From Pseudomonas sp. B21_DOA (lineage in GTDB: Bacteria; Pseudomonadota; Gammaproteobacteria; Pseudomonadales; Pseudomonadaceae), in the NCBI GenBank assembly GCA_030544685.1, contig CP086683.1:4464001-4528000 (forward strand): a DNA stretch of 64,000 nt, in the 5' to 3' direction. The position numbers and the translations under genes are program-made. Within the stretch, counting starts at the first letter, position 1. Every line of letters starts with the position of its first letter. Below the pieces are notes generated by a model. It had not been told where the DNA came from, searched no databases, and worked only from the letters and a program-made list of their open reading frames with translations. Positions 15,973-25,933 of this stretch are shown here, piece after piece.

Positions 15973-18581
15973 GTGCTTGAAGCCTACCGCAAACATATCG
16001 AAGAGCGTGCAGCCCTGGGTATCGTTCCCCAGCCGCTTAACGCCGAACAAACAGCAGGCCTGATCGAGCTGCTGAAGAACCCTCCGGCTGGCGAAGAAGC
16101 TTTCCTCGTTGACCTGATCACCAATCGCGTACCACCGGGAGTGGACGAAGCCGCCTACGTCAAGGCCGGTTTCCTGTCTGCCCTGGCCAAGGGCGAAGCC
16201 ACCTCCCTCTGCTGGACAAGAAACGCGCTGTAGAACTGCTCGGCACCATGCAGGGCGGCTACAACATCGTCACCCTCGTTGAACTGCTGGACGACGCCGA
16301 GCTGGCGCCAGTCGCCGCCGAAGAACTCAAGCACACCCTGCTGATGTTCGACGCCTTCCACGACGTCGCTGAAAAAGCCAAGAACGGCAACGTTCACGCC
16401 AAGGCCGTGCTGCAATCCTGGGCTGACGGCGAGTGGTTCAAGAAGCGCCCGGTCCTGGCCGACAAGATCAGCCTGCGTGTATTCAAGGTCACCGGCGAAA
16501 CCAACACCGACGACCTCTCCCCTGCGCCAGACGCCTGGTCGCGTCCTGACATCCCGCTGCACGCCCTGGCCATGCTGAAAATGGCCCGTGACGGCATCGT
16601 TCCGGACGAGCAAGGCAAGACCGGTCCGATGAAGCAGATCGAAGAAATGCGCGGCCAGGGTTTCCCGATCGCCTACGTCGGTGACGTGGTCGGTACCGGT
16701 TCCTCGCGTAAATCGGCTACCAACTCGGTGCTGTGGTTCTTCGGCGACGACATCCCGTACGTGCCGAACAAGCGCGCTGGCGGTTTCTGCTTCGGCAGCA
16801 AGATCGCTCCGATCTTCTACAACACCATGGAAGATGCCGGCGCCCTGCCGATCGAGTTCGACGTATCGAACATGAACATGGGCGATGTGATCGACCTGTA
16901 CCCGCACGCTGGCAAAGTCTGCAAGCACGGTACCGACGAAGTCATCACCACTTTCGAAATGAAAACCCCGGTGCTGCTGGACGAAGTCCGTGCCGGCGGT
17001 CGTATCCCGCTGATCATCGGCCGTGGCCTGACCGAGAAGGCTCGCGCCGAACTGGGTCTGCCGCCGTTCGACCTGTTCAAGAAGCCGGAAGCTCCGGCTG
17101 AAAGCACCAAGGGCTTCACCCTGGCGCAGAAAATGGTCGGCAAGGCTTGCGGTCTGGCAGAAGGCCAAGGCGTGCGTCCTGGCACCTACTGCGAACCGAA
17201 GATGACCACCGTGGGTTCTCAGGACACCACAGGTCCGATGACCCGTGACGAACTGAAAGACCTGGCGTGCCTGGGCTTCTCCGCTGATCTGGTGATGCAG
17301 TCGTTCTGCCACACCGCGGCTTATCCAAAGCCTATCGACGTGACCACCCACCACACCCTGCCTGACTTCATCATGACCCGCGGCGGCGTTTCCCTGCGTC
17401 CGGGTGACGGCATCATCCACTCGTGGCTGAACCGCATGCTGCTGCCGGACACCGTTGGTACCGGTGGTGACTCGCACACCCGTTTCCCGATGGGCATCTC
17501 GTTCCCGGCCGGTTCGGGTCTGGTCGCGTTCGCCGCTGCTACCGGCGTAATGCCGCTGGACATGCCGGAATCGATCCTGGTGCGCTTCAAAGGCAAGATG
17601 AAACCTGGCATCACCCTGCGTGACCTGGTTCATGCCATTCCGTACTTCGCCATCCAGAACGGTCTGCTGACCGTTGAGAAGAAAGGCAAGAAAAACGCCT
17701 TCTCCGGCCGCATCCTGGAAATCGAAGGCCTGGAAGGTCTGACCCTGGAGCAGGCGTTCGAACTGTCCGACGCCTCGGCCGAACGTTCGGCTGCCGGTTG
17801 CACCATCAAGCTGTCGAAAGAGTCGATCACCGAGTACCTGCAGTCCAACATCACCCTGCTGCGCTGGATGATCGGCGAAGGCTACGGCGATGCCCGCACT
17901 CTGGAACGCCGCGCTCAAGCGATGGAAGCCTGGATCGCCAACCCGGAACTGATGGAAGCCGATGCCGACGCCGAATACGCCGAAGTCATCGAAATCGATC
18001 TGGCCGAGATCAACGAGCCTGTGCTCTGCGCGCCAAACGATCCGGACGACGCCCGTCTGCTGTCCAGCGTTGCTGGCGAGAAGATCGACGAAGTGTTCAT
18101 CGGTTCGTGCATGACCAACATCGGTCACTTCCGCGCTGCCGGTAAACTGCTGGATCAGGTCAAGGGTCAGCTGCCAACCCGTCTGTGGCTGTCGCCGCCG
18201 ACCAAGATGGATGCTCACCAACTGACCGAAGAAGGCTACTACGGCATCTACGGCAAGGCTGGCGCACGCATGGAAATGCCAGGCTGCTCACTGTGCATGG
18301 GTAACCAGGCACGCGTTGAGCCGAACAGCACCGTGGTCTCGACGTCGACCCGTAACTTCCCGAACCGTCTGGGCGACGGCGCGAACGTCTACCTGGCCTC
18401 GGCCGAGCTGGCGTCCGTTGCCTCGATCCTGGGTCGCCTGCCGACCGTCGAGGAGTACATGGAATACGCTGGCAAGATCGACAGCATGGCGGCCGATGTC
18501 TACCGCTACCTGTCCTTCGACCAGATCGCCGAGTTCCGTGAAGCGGCTGCGAACGCCAAGATCCCGGTCGTTCAAGCCTAA
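15973..18581 (+). CDS. acnB: Bifunctional aconitate hydratase 2 / 2-methylisocitrate dehydratase, frameshifted
   Basis: AcnB interconverts citrate and isocitrate in the TCA cycle through a [4Fe-4S] cluster. The N-terminal HEAT-like domain ([20 protein letters not shown]) is cut by a missing C at the CCC run 16205-16207. Restoring it gives [20 protein letters not shown] and an 869-residue protein (E. coli 865). The swivel domain precedes the cluster domain, the B-type order. Cluster cysteines are seen in [10 protein letters not shown] and [11 protein letters not shown]. The GTG start at 15973 follows GAGGGT. Because AcnB is the main vegetative aconitase, loss in a healthy strain is unlikely and the shift is probably an error. 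Confidence 0.95.
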
Positions 18582-18595
18582 CGCTGCAAGGCAAT

Positions 18596-18633
18596 AAAAA
18601 ACGCCGCCCATCGTGAGATGAGCGGCGTTTTTT
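18596..18633. terminator. Rho-independent terminator of acnB
   Basis: AAAAAACGCCGC pairs with GCGGCGTTTTTT around a short imperfect region, 14 bases after the acnB stop. Confidence 0.9.
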
Positions 18634-18740
18634 GATCGTTCCCACGCTCCGCGTGGGAATGCAGCCCGGACGCTCTGCGTCCCCAAGCGTGACGCAGAGC
18701 ATCACAAGAGGCGTTCCCACGCAGAGCGTGGGAACGATCA
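18633..18740. repeat. GATCGTTCCCACGC repeat pair
   Basis: A forward and an inverted copy of TGATCGTTCCCACGC flank internal GACGCTCTGCGTC-like palindromes. It is the same family as 7743-7775, here as a large compound hairpin between convergent genes. Confidence 0.85.
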
Positions 18741-18744
18741 GTCG

Positions 18745-20025
18745 TTACACAGACAGCTTGTAAACCAATGCCGAAATCGCTACCAGCCCAACTGCAGTAA
18801 CAAACACGTTCGACGCCTGACCGCGATAACGCGCCATCGCTGGCACCTTGCGAATCGCATACATCGGCATCAGGAACAGAATCGCCGCAATCACCGGACC
18901 ACCGATGGTTTCGATCATGCCGAGGATGCTCGGGTTCAGCGTCGCTACGATCCAGCAGATCACCAGCATCAACGCCGCCACGATGCGATCCAGCGCCTTG
19001 GCGCCCGGGCGTTTGCCGCTCTTGACGATCAAGCCCTTGAGGCCTTCGCTGGCCCCGATGTAATGGCCGAGGAACGACTTGGAGATCGCCACGAACGCAA
19101 TCAACGGCGCCGCGAAGGCGATGGTCGGGTTGCTGAAGTGGTTGGCCAGGTACGACAGGATCGACAGGTTCTGATCTTTGGCCTCAGCCAGTTGCTCCGG
19201 CGACAGGGTCAGCACGCAGCTGAATACGAAGAACAGCACCATCAGCACCATCAGTGCGTGAGCGCGGGAGAGAATCTGCGCACTGCGCTCTTCGGCATGC
19301 ACGCCGTAGCGGCGCTTCTGATCGACCGCAAACGCCGAGATGATCGGCGAATGGTTGAACGAAAACACCGTCACCGGAATCGCCAGCCACAGCGTGTGCA
19401 ACAGCGCTGACGGCGCCGGCACTTGCGAGGCAGTGGCGAGGATGCCGCCGTTCCAGTGCGGAATCAGGTACACGGCGAGGAACAGCAGCGCGACGATGAA
19501 CGGATAGACCATCAGGCTCATGGCCTTGACGATTGCCTGCTCACCGCAACGCACGACGGCCAGCAGGCCAAGAATCAGCACGAACGACAGCAACGCGCGC
19601 GGTGGCGGCGTGATGTGCAGTTGATGTTCGAGGAAACTGGCGACCGTGTTGGTCAGGCCGACGCTGTAGATCAACAGGATCGGGAAGATGGCGAAGAAGT
19701 ACAACAGCGTAATCAGGGCACCAGCCTTGATGCCGAAATGCTGCTCGACCACTTCGGTGATATCGGCGCCTTCGCGACCGGACAGCACAAAACGGGTCAG
19801 GCCACGGTGAGCGTAAAACGTCATCGGGAATGCCAGCAGCGCGAGGATTACGAGCGGCCAGAAGCCACCCAATCCTGCGTTGATCGGCAAAAACAGGGTG
19901 CCGGCGCCAATGGCCGTCCCAAACAGTCCCAGCATCCAGGTGGTGTCCTGGCGATTCCAGCTCGAAAGTTCAGCGGGTGCTGCTGCGTCGAAACGCTTTT
20001 CGAGGCTATTGGCCTGATCATTCAT
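18745..20025 (-). CDS. Serine/threonine permease, HAAAP (SdaC) family
   Basis: This 426-residue inner-membrane transporter has ~11 TM segments and belongs to the hydroxy/aromatic amino acid permease family. The N-terminal GTAIGAGTLFLPINAGLGGF is the family's discontinuous-helix signature, and VFSFNHSPIISAFAVD is the second conserved site. It is closest in look to SdaC/YhaO-type serine transporters; the exact amino acid is not proven. The ATG at 20025 (MNDQANSLEKRF) follows GGAGAT and is preferred to longer starts. It converges on acnB and appears monocistronic. Confidence 0.82.
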   Translation of the reverse strand: MNDQANSLEKRFDAAAPAELSSWNRQDTTWMLGLFGTAIGAGTLFLPINAGLGGFWPLVILALLAFPMTFYAHRGLTRFVLSGREGADITEVVEQHFGIKAGALITLLYFFAIFPILLIYSVGLTNTVASFLEHQLHITPPPRALLSFVLILGLLAVVRCGEQAIVKAMSLMVYPFIVALLFLAVYLIPHWNGGILATASQVPAPSALLHTLWLAIPVTVFSFNHSPIISAFAVDQKRRYGVHAEERSAQILSRAHALMVLMVLFFVFSCVLTLSPEQLAEAKDQNLSILSYLANHFSNPTIAFAAPLIAFVAISKSFLGHYIGASEGLKGLIVKSGKRPGAKALDRIVAALMLVICWIVATLNPSILGMIETIGGPVIAAILFLMPMYAIRKVPAMARYRGQASNVFVTAVGLVAISALVYKLSV

Positions 20026-20278
20026 CCGGTCGGATCTCCGCTTTCCGGTCACTTGCCACTCGGTCAGGATGCGTCGGAAAAAACCGACAGACATGCTCCG
20101 GCCGAAACAGGGGCGCGATTCTCCGTGATAAATCAATGCAAGCAAAGACTTAGCTGAGGAATGGTTGTGCGGAGCAGATCCAAGGATGGTCGTTTATGGA
20201 AAAACAAGGTCGTTCATGGATACGTCAGATGCCGCAAACGGATACGTTTTGCACCCACCCATGCGTCATCGAATGCGC

Positions 20279-20449
20279 CTAGAGCGATATGCCGAGCATG
20301 AAACCCAATAAAACGCAGTACAGCCCGAAGCCGAAAAGCAACCAGAGCTTGCCATTTTCGCGCTTGTCCCTATTGCGCACCGCTTCTTCATATTCTGCGA
20401 ACTCTCGCTCAATTTGCTCCAGTCGTGCCTTACGGTCATATGTGCTCAT
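20279..20449 (-). CDS. Small coiled-coil membrane protein (56 residues)
   Basis: The protein begins MSTYDRKARLEQIEREFAEY, a charged helix with heptad-like spacing. After a short lysine/arginine patch it ends in one TM helix (LWLLFGFGLYCVLLGFMLG). It lies 49 bases downstream of a second protein of the same layout on the same strand, so the two are likely co-transcribed. I do not recognise the family. Composition is more AT-rich than neighbouring genes. It could be a membrane stress protein, a holin-like factor or a scaffold; no function is claimed. Confidence 0.55.
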   Translation of the reverse strand: MSTYDRKARLEQIEREFAEYEEAVRNRDKRENGKLWLLFGFGLYCVLLGFMLGISL

Positions 20450-20498
20450 ACTGATTAACCTTTGAATAATGCGCCTGACGGTCGTGAAGCATGAAGAC

Positions 20499-20693
20499 TC
20501 ACAACTTGAAGAAAAACCCTGCCACTGCGGTGATTGCAGTCAAGACTCCACCAAACACTGCAATTGGATAGAGCTTCGTCTCCCTTGATAACTTTTTCTC
20601 TTCAGCCTGAAGCTTTTTCCATTCAGCCACGAGTTTCCTTGATTCGTTTTCCAGCCTGTCGAGCTCCAGATTTTCGCGATCGTTATGGAACAT
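20499..20693 (-). CDS. Small coiled-coil membrane protein (64 residues)
   Basis: It starts MFHNDRENLELDRLENESRK and continues as a strongly charged amphipathic helix (AEWKKLQAEEKKLSRETK). It finishes with a single TM segment (YPIAVFGGVLTAITAVAGFF) and a short tail. AAGGAGGG precedes the ATG, an excellent ribosome binding site. The layout mirrors the 56-residue protein downstream. No family is recognised. Confidence 0.65.
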   Translation of the reverse strand: MFHNDRENLELDRLENESRKLVAEWKKLQAEEKKLSRETKLYPIAVFGGVLTAITAVAGFFFKL

Positions 20694-20941
20694 TTGCCCT
20701 CCTTGGCTGCTGGCGGATCGGTGTCAGCATTTGCATGCACATCGACGGCTATCGTCATGCCCTTATCATCAAACTGTTCCATTCACGCTGACCAGCAGAC
20801 GCATCTGCCATTCCCGTAGGCAAAATCCGCGAGTCACGTAAGCCCGCTCATACAAGTAATCCGCGATATTCCAGACCGACTACCTGCCAGAACCCTGCCT
20901 TTGATCTAGTGTGAGAGAAGCCTTAACCCAAGGAGCCTCCC

Positions 20942-21325
20942 ATGCCACTGGTCCGCGTCGACATCCAGCAAAACCCCGACCCTACTTTCGCCAGGCGCAT
21001 CGGCGAACAAATCTACGCCGCCCTGCGCAGCTGCATCGATGTGCCCGAGCACGACAATTTCCAGATTCTCAACGAGCACGACGGCCAGCACTTCGTATAT
21101 GACCCGCAATATCTCGGCATCCAGCGCAGCGACGGCGTGGTGTTCATTCAAATCACCATCAGTGAAGGCCGCACTGTGGAGAAGAAACAATTGATGTTCA
21201 AAACCATCGCCGAAAGCCTGCATGCGCACGTGGGGATACGCCCGGAGGATGTGTTCATCAATCTCGTGGAGGTGAAAAAAGAGAACTGGTCGTTCGGCAA
21301 TGGCATTGCGCAATACGTCACCTGA
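20942..21325 (+). CDS. Tautomerase family protein
   Basis: This 127-residue protein begins MPLVRVDIQQ, so the catalytic Pro1 of the 4-oxalocrotonate tautomerase superfamily is present after Met removal. It is twice the size of 4-OT and resembles the single-chain YusQ/MSAD-like branch (HVGIRPEDVFINLVEVKKEN). Substrate unknown. AAGGAGCC precedes the start. A D-2-hydroxyacid dehydrogenase follows 150 bases later and may act in the same pathway. Confidence 0.85.
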   Translation: MPLVRVDIQQNPDPTFARRIGEQIYAALRSCIDVPEHDNFQILNEHDGQHFVYDPQYLGIQRSDGVVFIQITISEGRTVEKKQLMFKTIAESLHAHVGIRPEDVFINLVEVKKENWSFGNGIAQYVT

Positions 21326-21477
21326 TTGGCCGTACGCCATGGGTGCTTGCTTGTTCCACGAACCCGTCCAGAATCAAAGCACCACTGCGTGAATGCAACG
21401 ATTGCCAAGCCGCTGCGGATTCAGCACTCTGAGTCGACTTTCGCGACCCACCCGCCGCCCATCACAGGAGCCGCGCA

Positions 21478-22444
21478 ATGCCCGCAACCGTTCTGGTACT
21501 GGTTGAAACGATCAATGACTATCTGCCGATTCTCGAACACCAGGGATTCCATCTGATCCTTGCACCAACGCCGGCCGAACGTGCGCAAGCCATCATCACC
21601 CATGGCAGTCGTATCGATGCCGTGCTGACTCGCGGCCCGCTGGGCCTGACCGCCCAAGAGATCAGCGCCCTGCCCGCCCTGAAAATCATCACGGTGATCG
21701 GCGCGGGCTATGAACAGGTCGACCTGCAAGCGGCCAGCGACCGCGGGATCACCGTCACCAATGGTGCCGGGGTCAACGCCTCCTCAGTTGCCGATCATGC
21801 GATGGCGCTGTTGCTGGCATTGGTCCGCGACATTCCGCGCTGTGATGCAGCGGTGCGCCGCGGTGAATGGCCGAAAATCATGCGCCCGTCACTGGCCGGC
21901 AAGCACCTGGGAATTCTTGGGCTGGGCGCGGTGGGCATGGCGATTGCCAAGCGCGCGGAATTGGGTTTCGACATGCAGATCAGCTATCACAACCGCCAGG
22001 TGCGCAGCGACGTGGCTTACGCGTTCTGCTCGACTCCGACCGATCTGGCGAGAGTTTCGGACTTTCTGGTGGTTGCCACGCCCGGTGGCATTACAACGCA
22101 GCATTTGGTCACACGAACGGTGCTTGACGCGCTCGGACCGAATGGATTCATCGTCAATATCGCCAGAGCCAGCGTGATCGCTACGGCGGACCTGATTACC
22201 GCACTGGAGCAACGACGCATCGCTGGTGCCGCACTGGACGTATTCGATCACGAACCGGAAGTGCCCGATGCCCTGAAAAGCCTCAGCAATGTTGTGCTGA
22301 CTCCGCACGTAGCCGGGCTTTCCCTGAGGCTACACAAGGCACGGTTGAGCTGGTGGGCAAAAATCTGATGGCATTTTTTCCGGACAACCGGTGCTGACTC
22401 CCGTCGCGCTGCCACCGAAACTGATTAACCAGCGTGTGCATTAA
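21478..22444 (+). CDS. D-isomer-specific 2-hydroxyacid dehydrogenase, two frameshifts
   Basis: This NAD(P)-dependent reductase of 2-keto acids is 322 residues after repair. The Rossmann motif is GILGLGAVGMAIA, and the family catalytic Arg and Glu regions appear as INIA-like IVNIARASV and DVFDHEPEVPDAL, with TPHVAG carrying the His. One base is missing in the CCC run 22322-22324 and another in the T6 run 22374-22379. Restoring both gives a tail (SPEATQGTVELVGKNLMAFF, later ALPPKLINQRVH) ending at 22444. It resembles glyoxylate/hydroxypyruvate reductase; substrate not proven. GGAGCCGCGC precedes the ATG. Confidence 0.85.
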
Positions 22445-22608
22445 GGCGCTCGGGATCCTCGGTCTGCAGCGTTCATCGCCCCCATTCTCAAAGTTGATCA
22501 TCCAGCAACACGCTAACCTATAAGACCGACCCGCGCTTGTGAGCATTCGAGCGCGCCATTAGATTAGCCAATGATGTCTGGCCTCCAAAATAAGCAGAAG
22601 GGATAAGC

Positions 22609-23676
22609 ATGGCGCTTACTGACCAGTCCACCCGGATCCGCGCGGGCGAAGAACTCGATGCCAGCCTGATCGATCCGTACCTCAAGGCGCACATCCCCGG
22701 CCTGACCGGCAGCCCGCAGATCAGCCAGTTCCCCGGCGGTGCGTCGAACCTGACCTATTTGCTGGAATACCCGGAACAAGAATTTGTCCTGCGCCGTCCT
22801 CCGTTCGGCCACAAGGCCAAATCCGCGCACGACATGGGCCGTGAATTCCGCATCCTCAACCAACTGCGCGACGGCTTCCCGTATTGCCCAAAGGCCTACG
22901 TGCACTGCACCGATGAAACGGTGATCGGCGCCGAGTTCTATGTGATGGAACGGGTCAAGGGCATCATCCTGCGCGCCGAGCTGCCACCGGAGCTGGGTCT
23001 CGATTCGGCGAAAACCGAAGCACTGTGCAAAAGCTTCATTGACCGTTTCGTTGAACTGCACCGCGTTGATTACAACGCCTGCGGACTTGGCGATCTGGGC
23101 AAGCCTGAAGGCTACGTCGCGCGGCAGATCAAAGGCTGGAGCGAGCGTTACGAAAAAGCCCTGACCCCGGACGCGCCGCACTGGGAAGCGGTGAAAGCCT
23201 GGCTCAACGACAAGATGCCGGCCGACCACCCGACCTCAAGCATCGTCCACAACGACTATCGCTTCGACAACGTTATCCTCGACCCGGCCAACCCGATGCA
23301 GATCATCGGCGTGCTCGACTGGGAACTGACCACCCTCGGCGATCCGCTGATGGATCTGGGCAACACCCTCGCCTATTGGATCGAAGCCGGCGACCCGGCA
23401 CCGGTGCAACTGATGCGCCGCCAGCCAAGCCACGCGCCGGGCATGCTCACCCGCCGCGAATTCGTCGACTACTACGCCGAGCGCTCGGGCATCCGCATCG
23501 ACAATTTCGACTTCTACTACACCTACGGCCTGTTCCGCCTGGCCGGCATCGTGCAGCAGATCTACTACCGCTTCTACCATGGCCAGACGCAGGACAAACG
23601 CTTCGCGCAGTTCATTCACATGAACAAACTGCTCGAGCAGATGAGCCTGCAGGTCATCCAGAAATCCAGCCTCTGA
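22609..23676 (+). CDS. Phosphotransferase family protein (ACAD10/APH-like)
   Basis: This 355-residue kinase-fold protein of the aminoglycoside phosphotransferase superfamily shows FPGGASNLTYLLEY (nucleotide loop), the catalytic loop IVHNDYRFDNVIL and the metal-binding LDWELTTLGDP. It matches the N-terminal kinase domain of mammalian ACAD10, which phosphorylates 4-hydroxy acids before acyl-CoA entry into beta-oxidation. The SDR gene follows 37 bases later in an evident operon. A role in hydroxy-fatty-acid or similar catabolism is inference. Confidence 0.8.
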   Translation: MALTDQSTRIRAGEELDASLIDPYLKAHIPGLTGSPQISQFPGGASNLTYLLEYPEQEFVLRRPPFGHKAKSAHDMGREFRILNQLRDGFPYCPKAYVHCTDETVIGAEFYVMERVKGIILRAELPPELGLDSAKTEALCKSFIDRFVELHRVDYNACGLGDLGKPEGYVARQIKGWSERYEKALTPDAPHWEAVKAWLNDKMPADHPTSSIVHNDYRFDNVILDPANPMQIIGVLDWELTTLGDPLMDLGNTLAYWIEAGDPAPVQLMRRQPSHAPGMLTRREFVDYYAERSGIRIDNFDFYYTYGLFRLAGIVQQIYYRFYHGQTQDKRFAQFIHMNKLLEQMSLQVIQKSSL

Positions 23677-23713
23677 TCCGGGCCAATAACAAGACCTTCA
23701 ACAAGGGAACCCC

Positions 23714-24481
23714 ATGTCCAAGACTCAGTTGTTCGACCTCGACGGCAAAATCGCTTTCGTCTCCGGCGCCAGCCGTGGCATCGGCGAAGCCATCGCCAAA
23801 CTGCTGGCCCAGCAAGGCGCCCACGTGATCGTCTCAAGCCGCAAGATCGAAGGCTGCCAGCACGTCGCCGACGCTATCACCGCAGCCGGCGGCAAGGCCA
23901 CGGCCGTGGCCTGTCACATCGGTGAGATGGAGCAGATCAGCCAAGTGTTTGCCGGGATCAAGGAACAGTTCGGCCGCCTCGACATTCTGGTCAACAACGC
24001 CGCTACCAACCCGCAATTCTGCAACGTGCTCGACACCGATCTCGGTGCGTTCCAGAAGACCGTCGACGTGAACATTCGCGGCTACTTCTTCATGTCGGTC
24101 GAAGCCGGCAAGCTGATGCGCGAAAACGGTGGCGGCAGCATCATCAACGTCGCCTCGATCAACGGCATCTCGCCGGGGATTTTCCAAGGCATTTATTCGG
24201 TGACCAAAGCGGCGGTCATCAACATGACCAAGGTCTTCGCCAAGGAATGCGCGCAATTCGGCATCCGCTGCAACGCCCTGCTCCCCGGCCTGACAGACAC
24301 CAAGTTCGCCTCGGCCCTGGTGAAAAACGACGCGATTCTGAAACAGGCGCTCACGCAGATCCCGCTCAAACGCGTAGCCGACCCAAGCGAAATGGCTGGA
24401 GCAGTGTTGTACCTGGCCAGCGATGCGTCGAGCTACACCACTGGTGTGGCGCTGAATGTGGATGGCGGGTTCCTGTCCTGA
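23714..24481 (+). CDS. SDR family NAD(P)-dependent oxidoreductase
   Basis: This 255-residue classical short-chain dehydrogenase has the cofactor motif SGASRGIGEA, the NNAAT structural motif, and the catalytic Ser (INVASINGISPG) and YSVTKAA Tyr/Lys. Length and the terminal LNVDGGFLS are typical. Substrate unknown. It lies directly after the ACAD10-like kinase gene, with AAGGGAACC before the ATG, so the two probably act together. Confidence 0.88.
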   Translation: MSKTQLFDLDGKIAFVSGASRGIGEAIAKLLAQQGAHVIVSSRKIEGCQHVADAITAAGGKATAVACHIGEMEQISQVFAGIKEQFGRLDILVNNAATNPQFCNVLDTDLGAFQKTVDVNIRGYFFMSVEAGKLMRENGGGSIINVASINGISPGIFQGIYSVTKAAVINMTKVFAKECAQFGIRCNALLPGLTDTKFASALVKNDAILKQALTQIPLKRVADPSEMAGAVLYLASDASSYTTGVALNVDGGFLS

Positions 24482-24502
24482 TTTTCAGGACGGATACCTG
24501 AC

Positions 24503-24597
24503 CCTTGTGGGAGCGAGCCTGCTCGCGAAAGCGTTGGGTCAGTCAGCTATATTTTGACTGATACCACGCCTTCGCGAGCAGGCTCGCTCCCACAGGG
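24503..24597. repeat. REP pair, GAGCGAGC family
   Basis: Inverted cores flank ~45 bases between the SDR gene and the lipoprotein gene. Confidence 0.9.
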
Positions 24598-24633
24598 TCA
24601 GTGCGGGATTCCAGCACCGGAACATCAGCAGCG

Positions 24634-24846
24634 TTATTGGGTTATGCAACGGGTAGTGGTGATGTGGCGCGTCACCTGCCCATCCACATACATATCCCCG
24701 GCAACCTCAGTATTCTCCAGCACCTCACACCGACGTTCCGGCGGTGGTGGCGGCGCGACAGGCGCAGGCGGTGGAGGACTGGCACAACCGGCCAACAACA
24801 CTGCAAGAAAAGCCAACGGCAATACGCGTTTCCCAGGATTATTCAT
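24634..24846 (-). CDS. Small proline-rich lipoprotein
   Basis: This 70-residue protein begins MNNPGKRVLPLAFLAVLLAG, a signal peptide ending in the lipobox LLAGC. After the lipidated Cys comes ASPPPPAPVAPPPPPERR, a proline-rich linker, then a ~30-residue tail (CEVLENTEVAGDMYVDGQVT) with two more cysteines that could form a disulfide. It should be anchored in an envelope membrane. Function unknown. The start at 24846 places the signal peptide correctly. Confidence 0.75.
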   Translation of the reverse strand: MNNPGKRVLPLAFLAVLLAGCASPPPPAPVAPPPPPERRCEVLENTEVAGDMYVDGQVTRHITTTRCITQ

Positions 24847-25536
24847 AGGGCGACCCGCGGTAAAGAGAGACAAACTCCCGCAACCCAACCGGCCGCGGAA
24901 GACCTGACCACTCGTTATTTATAGCTGAGCGCCTTGTTAGCGCCAGTGGATTGGGGAGATTGGCTGGGATTGGCTGTCGGTTTTGCGCGGATTTTCCGGC
25001 AGTGGGCTGGATTGAGATCATCGTTGCCGGCGAGGGCCTCATCGCGAGCAGGCTCACTCCTACAGTTTTGATCGAGTGAGTTCAGTAACAACCAGGTCGG
25101 CTGTCAGGCCGCCTTCGCGAGCAAGCTCGCTCCCACAGAAAAGCAAAAGCAAAGCTCATCCGCTCTTCACCACTCAAAACAATGAGCGTTAGCTCGAGTA
25201 CCGCTTTTGATCTTGATTCACAGGCGACGTCGGAAGGCTGAGTGGAGGGATTGATCCGGGCGTGGGAGCGCAGCGACCGTACGACGCAGTCGTACACAGC
25301 GGAAGGAGGTGCAGCGAAGCAAACCGTAGCCGCTGCGCCCGGATCAGTCCCGGAGCGAAGGAACCCGAGCCTGCGAGGGCCGAACGCAGGAGCAAGCCTT
25401 TTCGGTTACCTTTTCGGCGTCTGGAAAAGGTGACTCGCCGTAAGGGCGAAACCGCCAGCCGCAACACCCGCAGAAACGGATATACACCCAACCCCCAGAG
25501 CATGGCCGGCCCAAAGGCCGCCAAGACCAAAGCGCG
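24847..25536. other. Gene-poor stretch with REP copies and a ~300-base repeat-like block
   Basis: Two GAGCGAGC-type REP cores in the same orientation lie at 25042-25065 and 25113-25138. From ~25240 to 25540 the sequence is open on both strands but codes only arginine- and serine-rich peptides without domain features. It contains CGACCGTACGACGCAGTCG and CTTTTCGGTTACCTTTTCGG. From memory, similar arginine-rich peptides (RRKGETAS, NGYTPNP) appear as spurious proteins in many pseudomonads, so this may be a dispersed non-coding repeat. I support no gene here. Confidence 0.4.
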
Positions 25537-25791
25537 TTAAGCCAAATCCGGATCCCGAGACGAGCGCAAAGAGTTGCTCTCAAGCTCATACCGCAACTCA
25601 TCCACCAACGCCTCAACCGCCCCAGGCGTACGCAGCGAAGCCAGATCCAGCCCGCTGATCACCAGATCCACCTGCCCCGAATCCCGGTGATACAACTTGA
25701 CCGTCAGCGAATGATCACCATCCACCGAACACTCACAAGCCAGCGGCGCAAAACTGTGCTCGAGCCGAGCGCGCAACTGCGCAAGATTCAT
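25537..25791 (-). CDS. DUF1652 domain-containing protein
   Basis: This ~84-residue protein matches the Pseudomonas-specific DUF1652 family: a short N-terminal helix (LAQLRARLEHSFAPLACECS), a strand pair (LTVKLYHRDSGQVDLVISGL) and a helix with VDELRYELE. Function unknown. AGGAAC precedes the paired ATG codons at 25794/25791; either may be used. It sits downstream of, and on the same strand as, the PAS-LuxR gene. Confidence 0.82.
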   Translation of the reverse strand: MNLAQLRARLEHSFAPLACECSVDGDHSLTVKLYHRDSGQVDLVISGLDLASLRTPGAVEALVDELRYELESNSLRSSRDPDLA

Positions 25792-25933
25792 CATTGAGGT
25801 TGTTCCTATGGCTGTTTCAAAAGGGCACGATCGCAGGCCGAAATGGCCCACACCGCACCCCACCAGCCTAAGAACACAACGCCCTCGCCAATACATGAAT
25901 TTGCACCCTTGTAACTAGTGCATTTGCACCCCT

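Noticed and set aside
16155..18221. 688-codon minus-strand open frame opposite acnB
   Set aside because: It mirrors the strongly biased acnB codon usage and encodes a His/Gln/Arg/Val-rich sequence with no domain.
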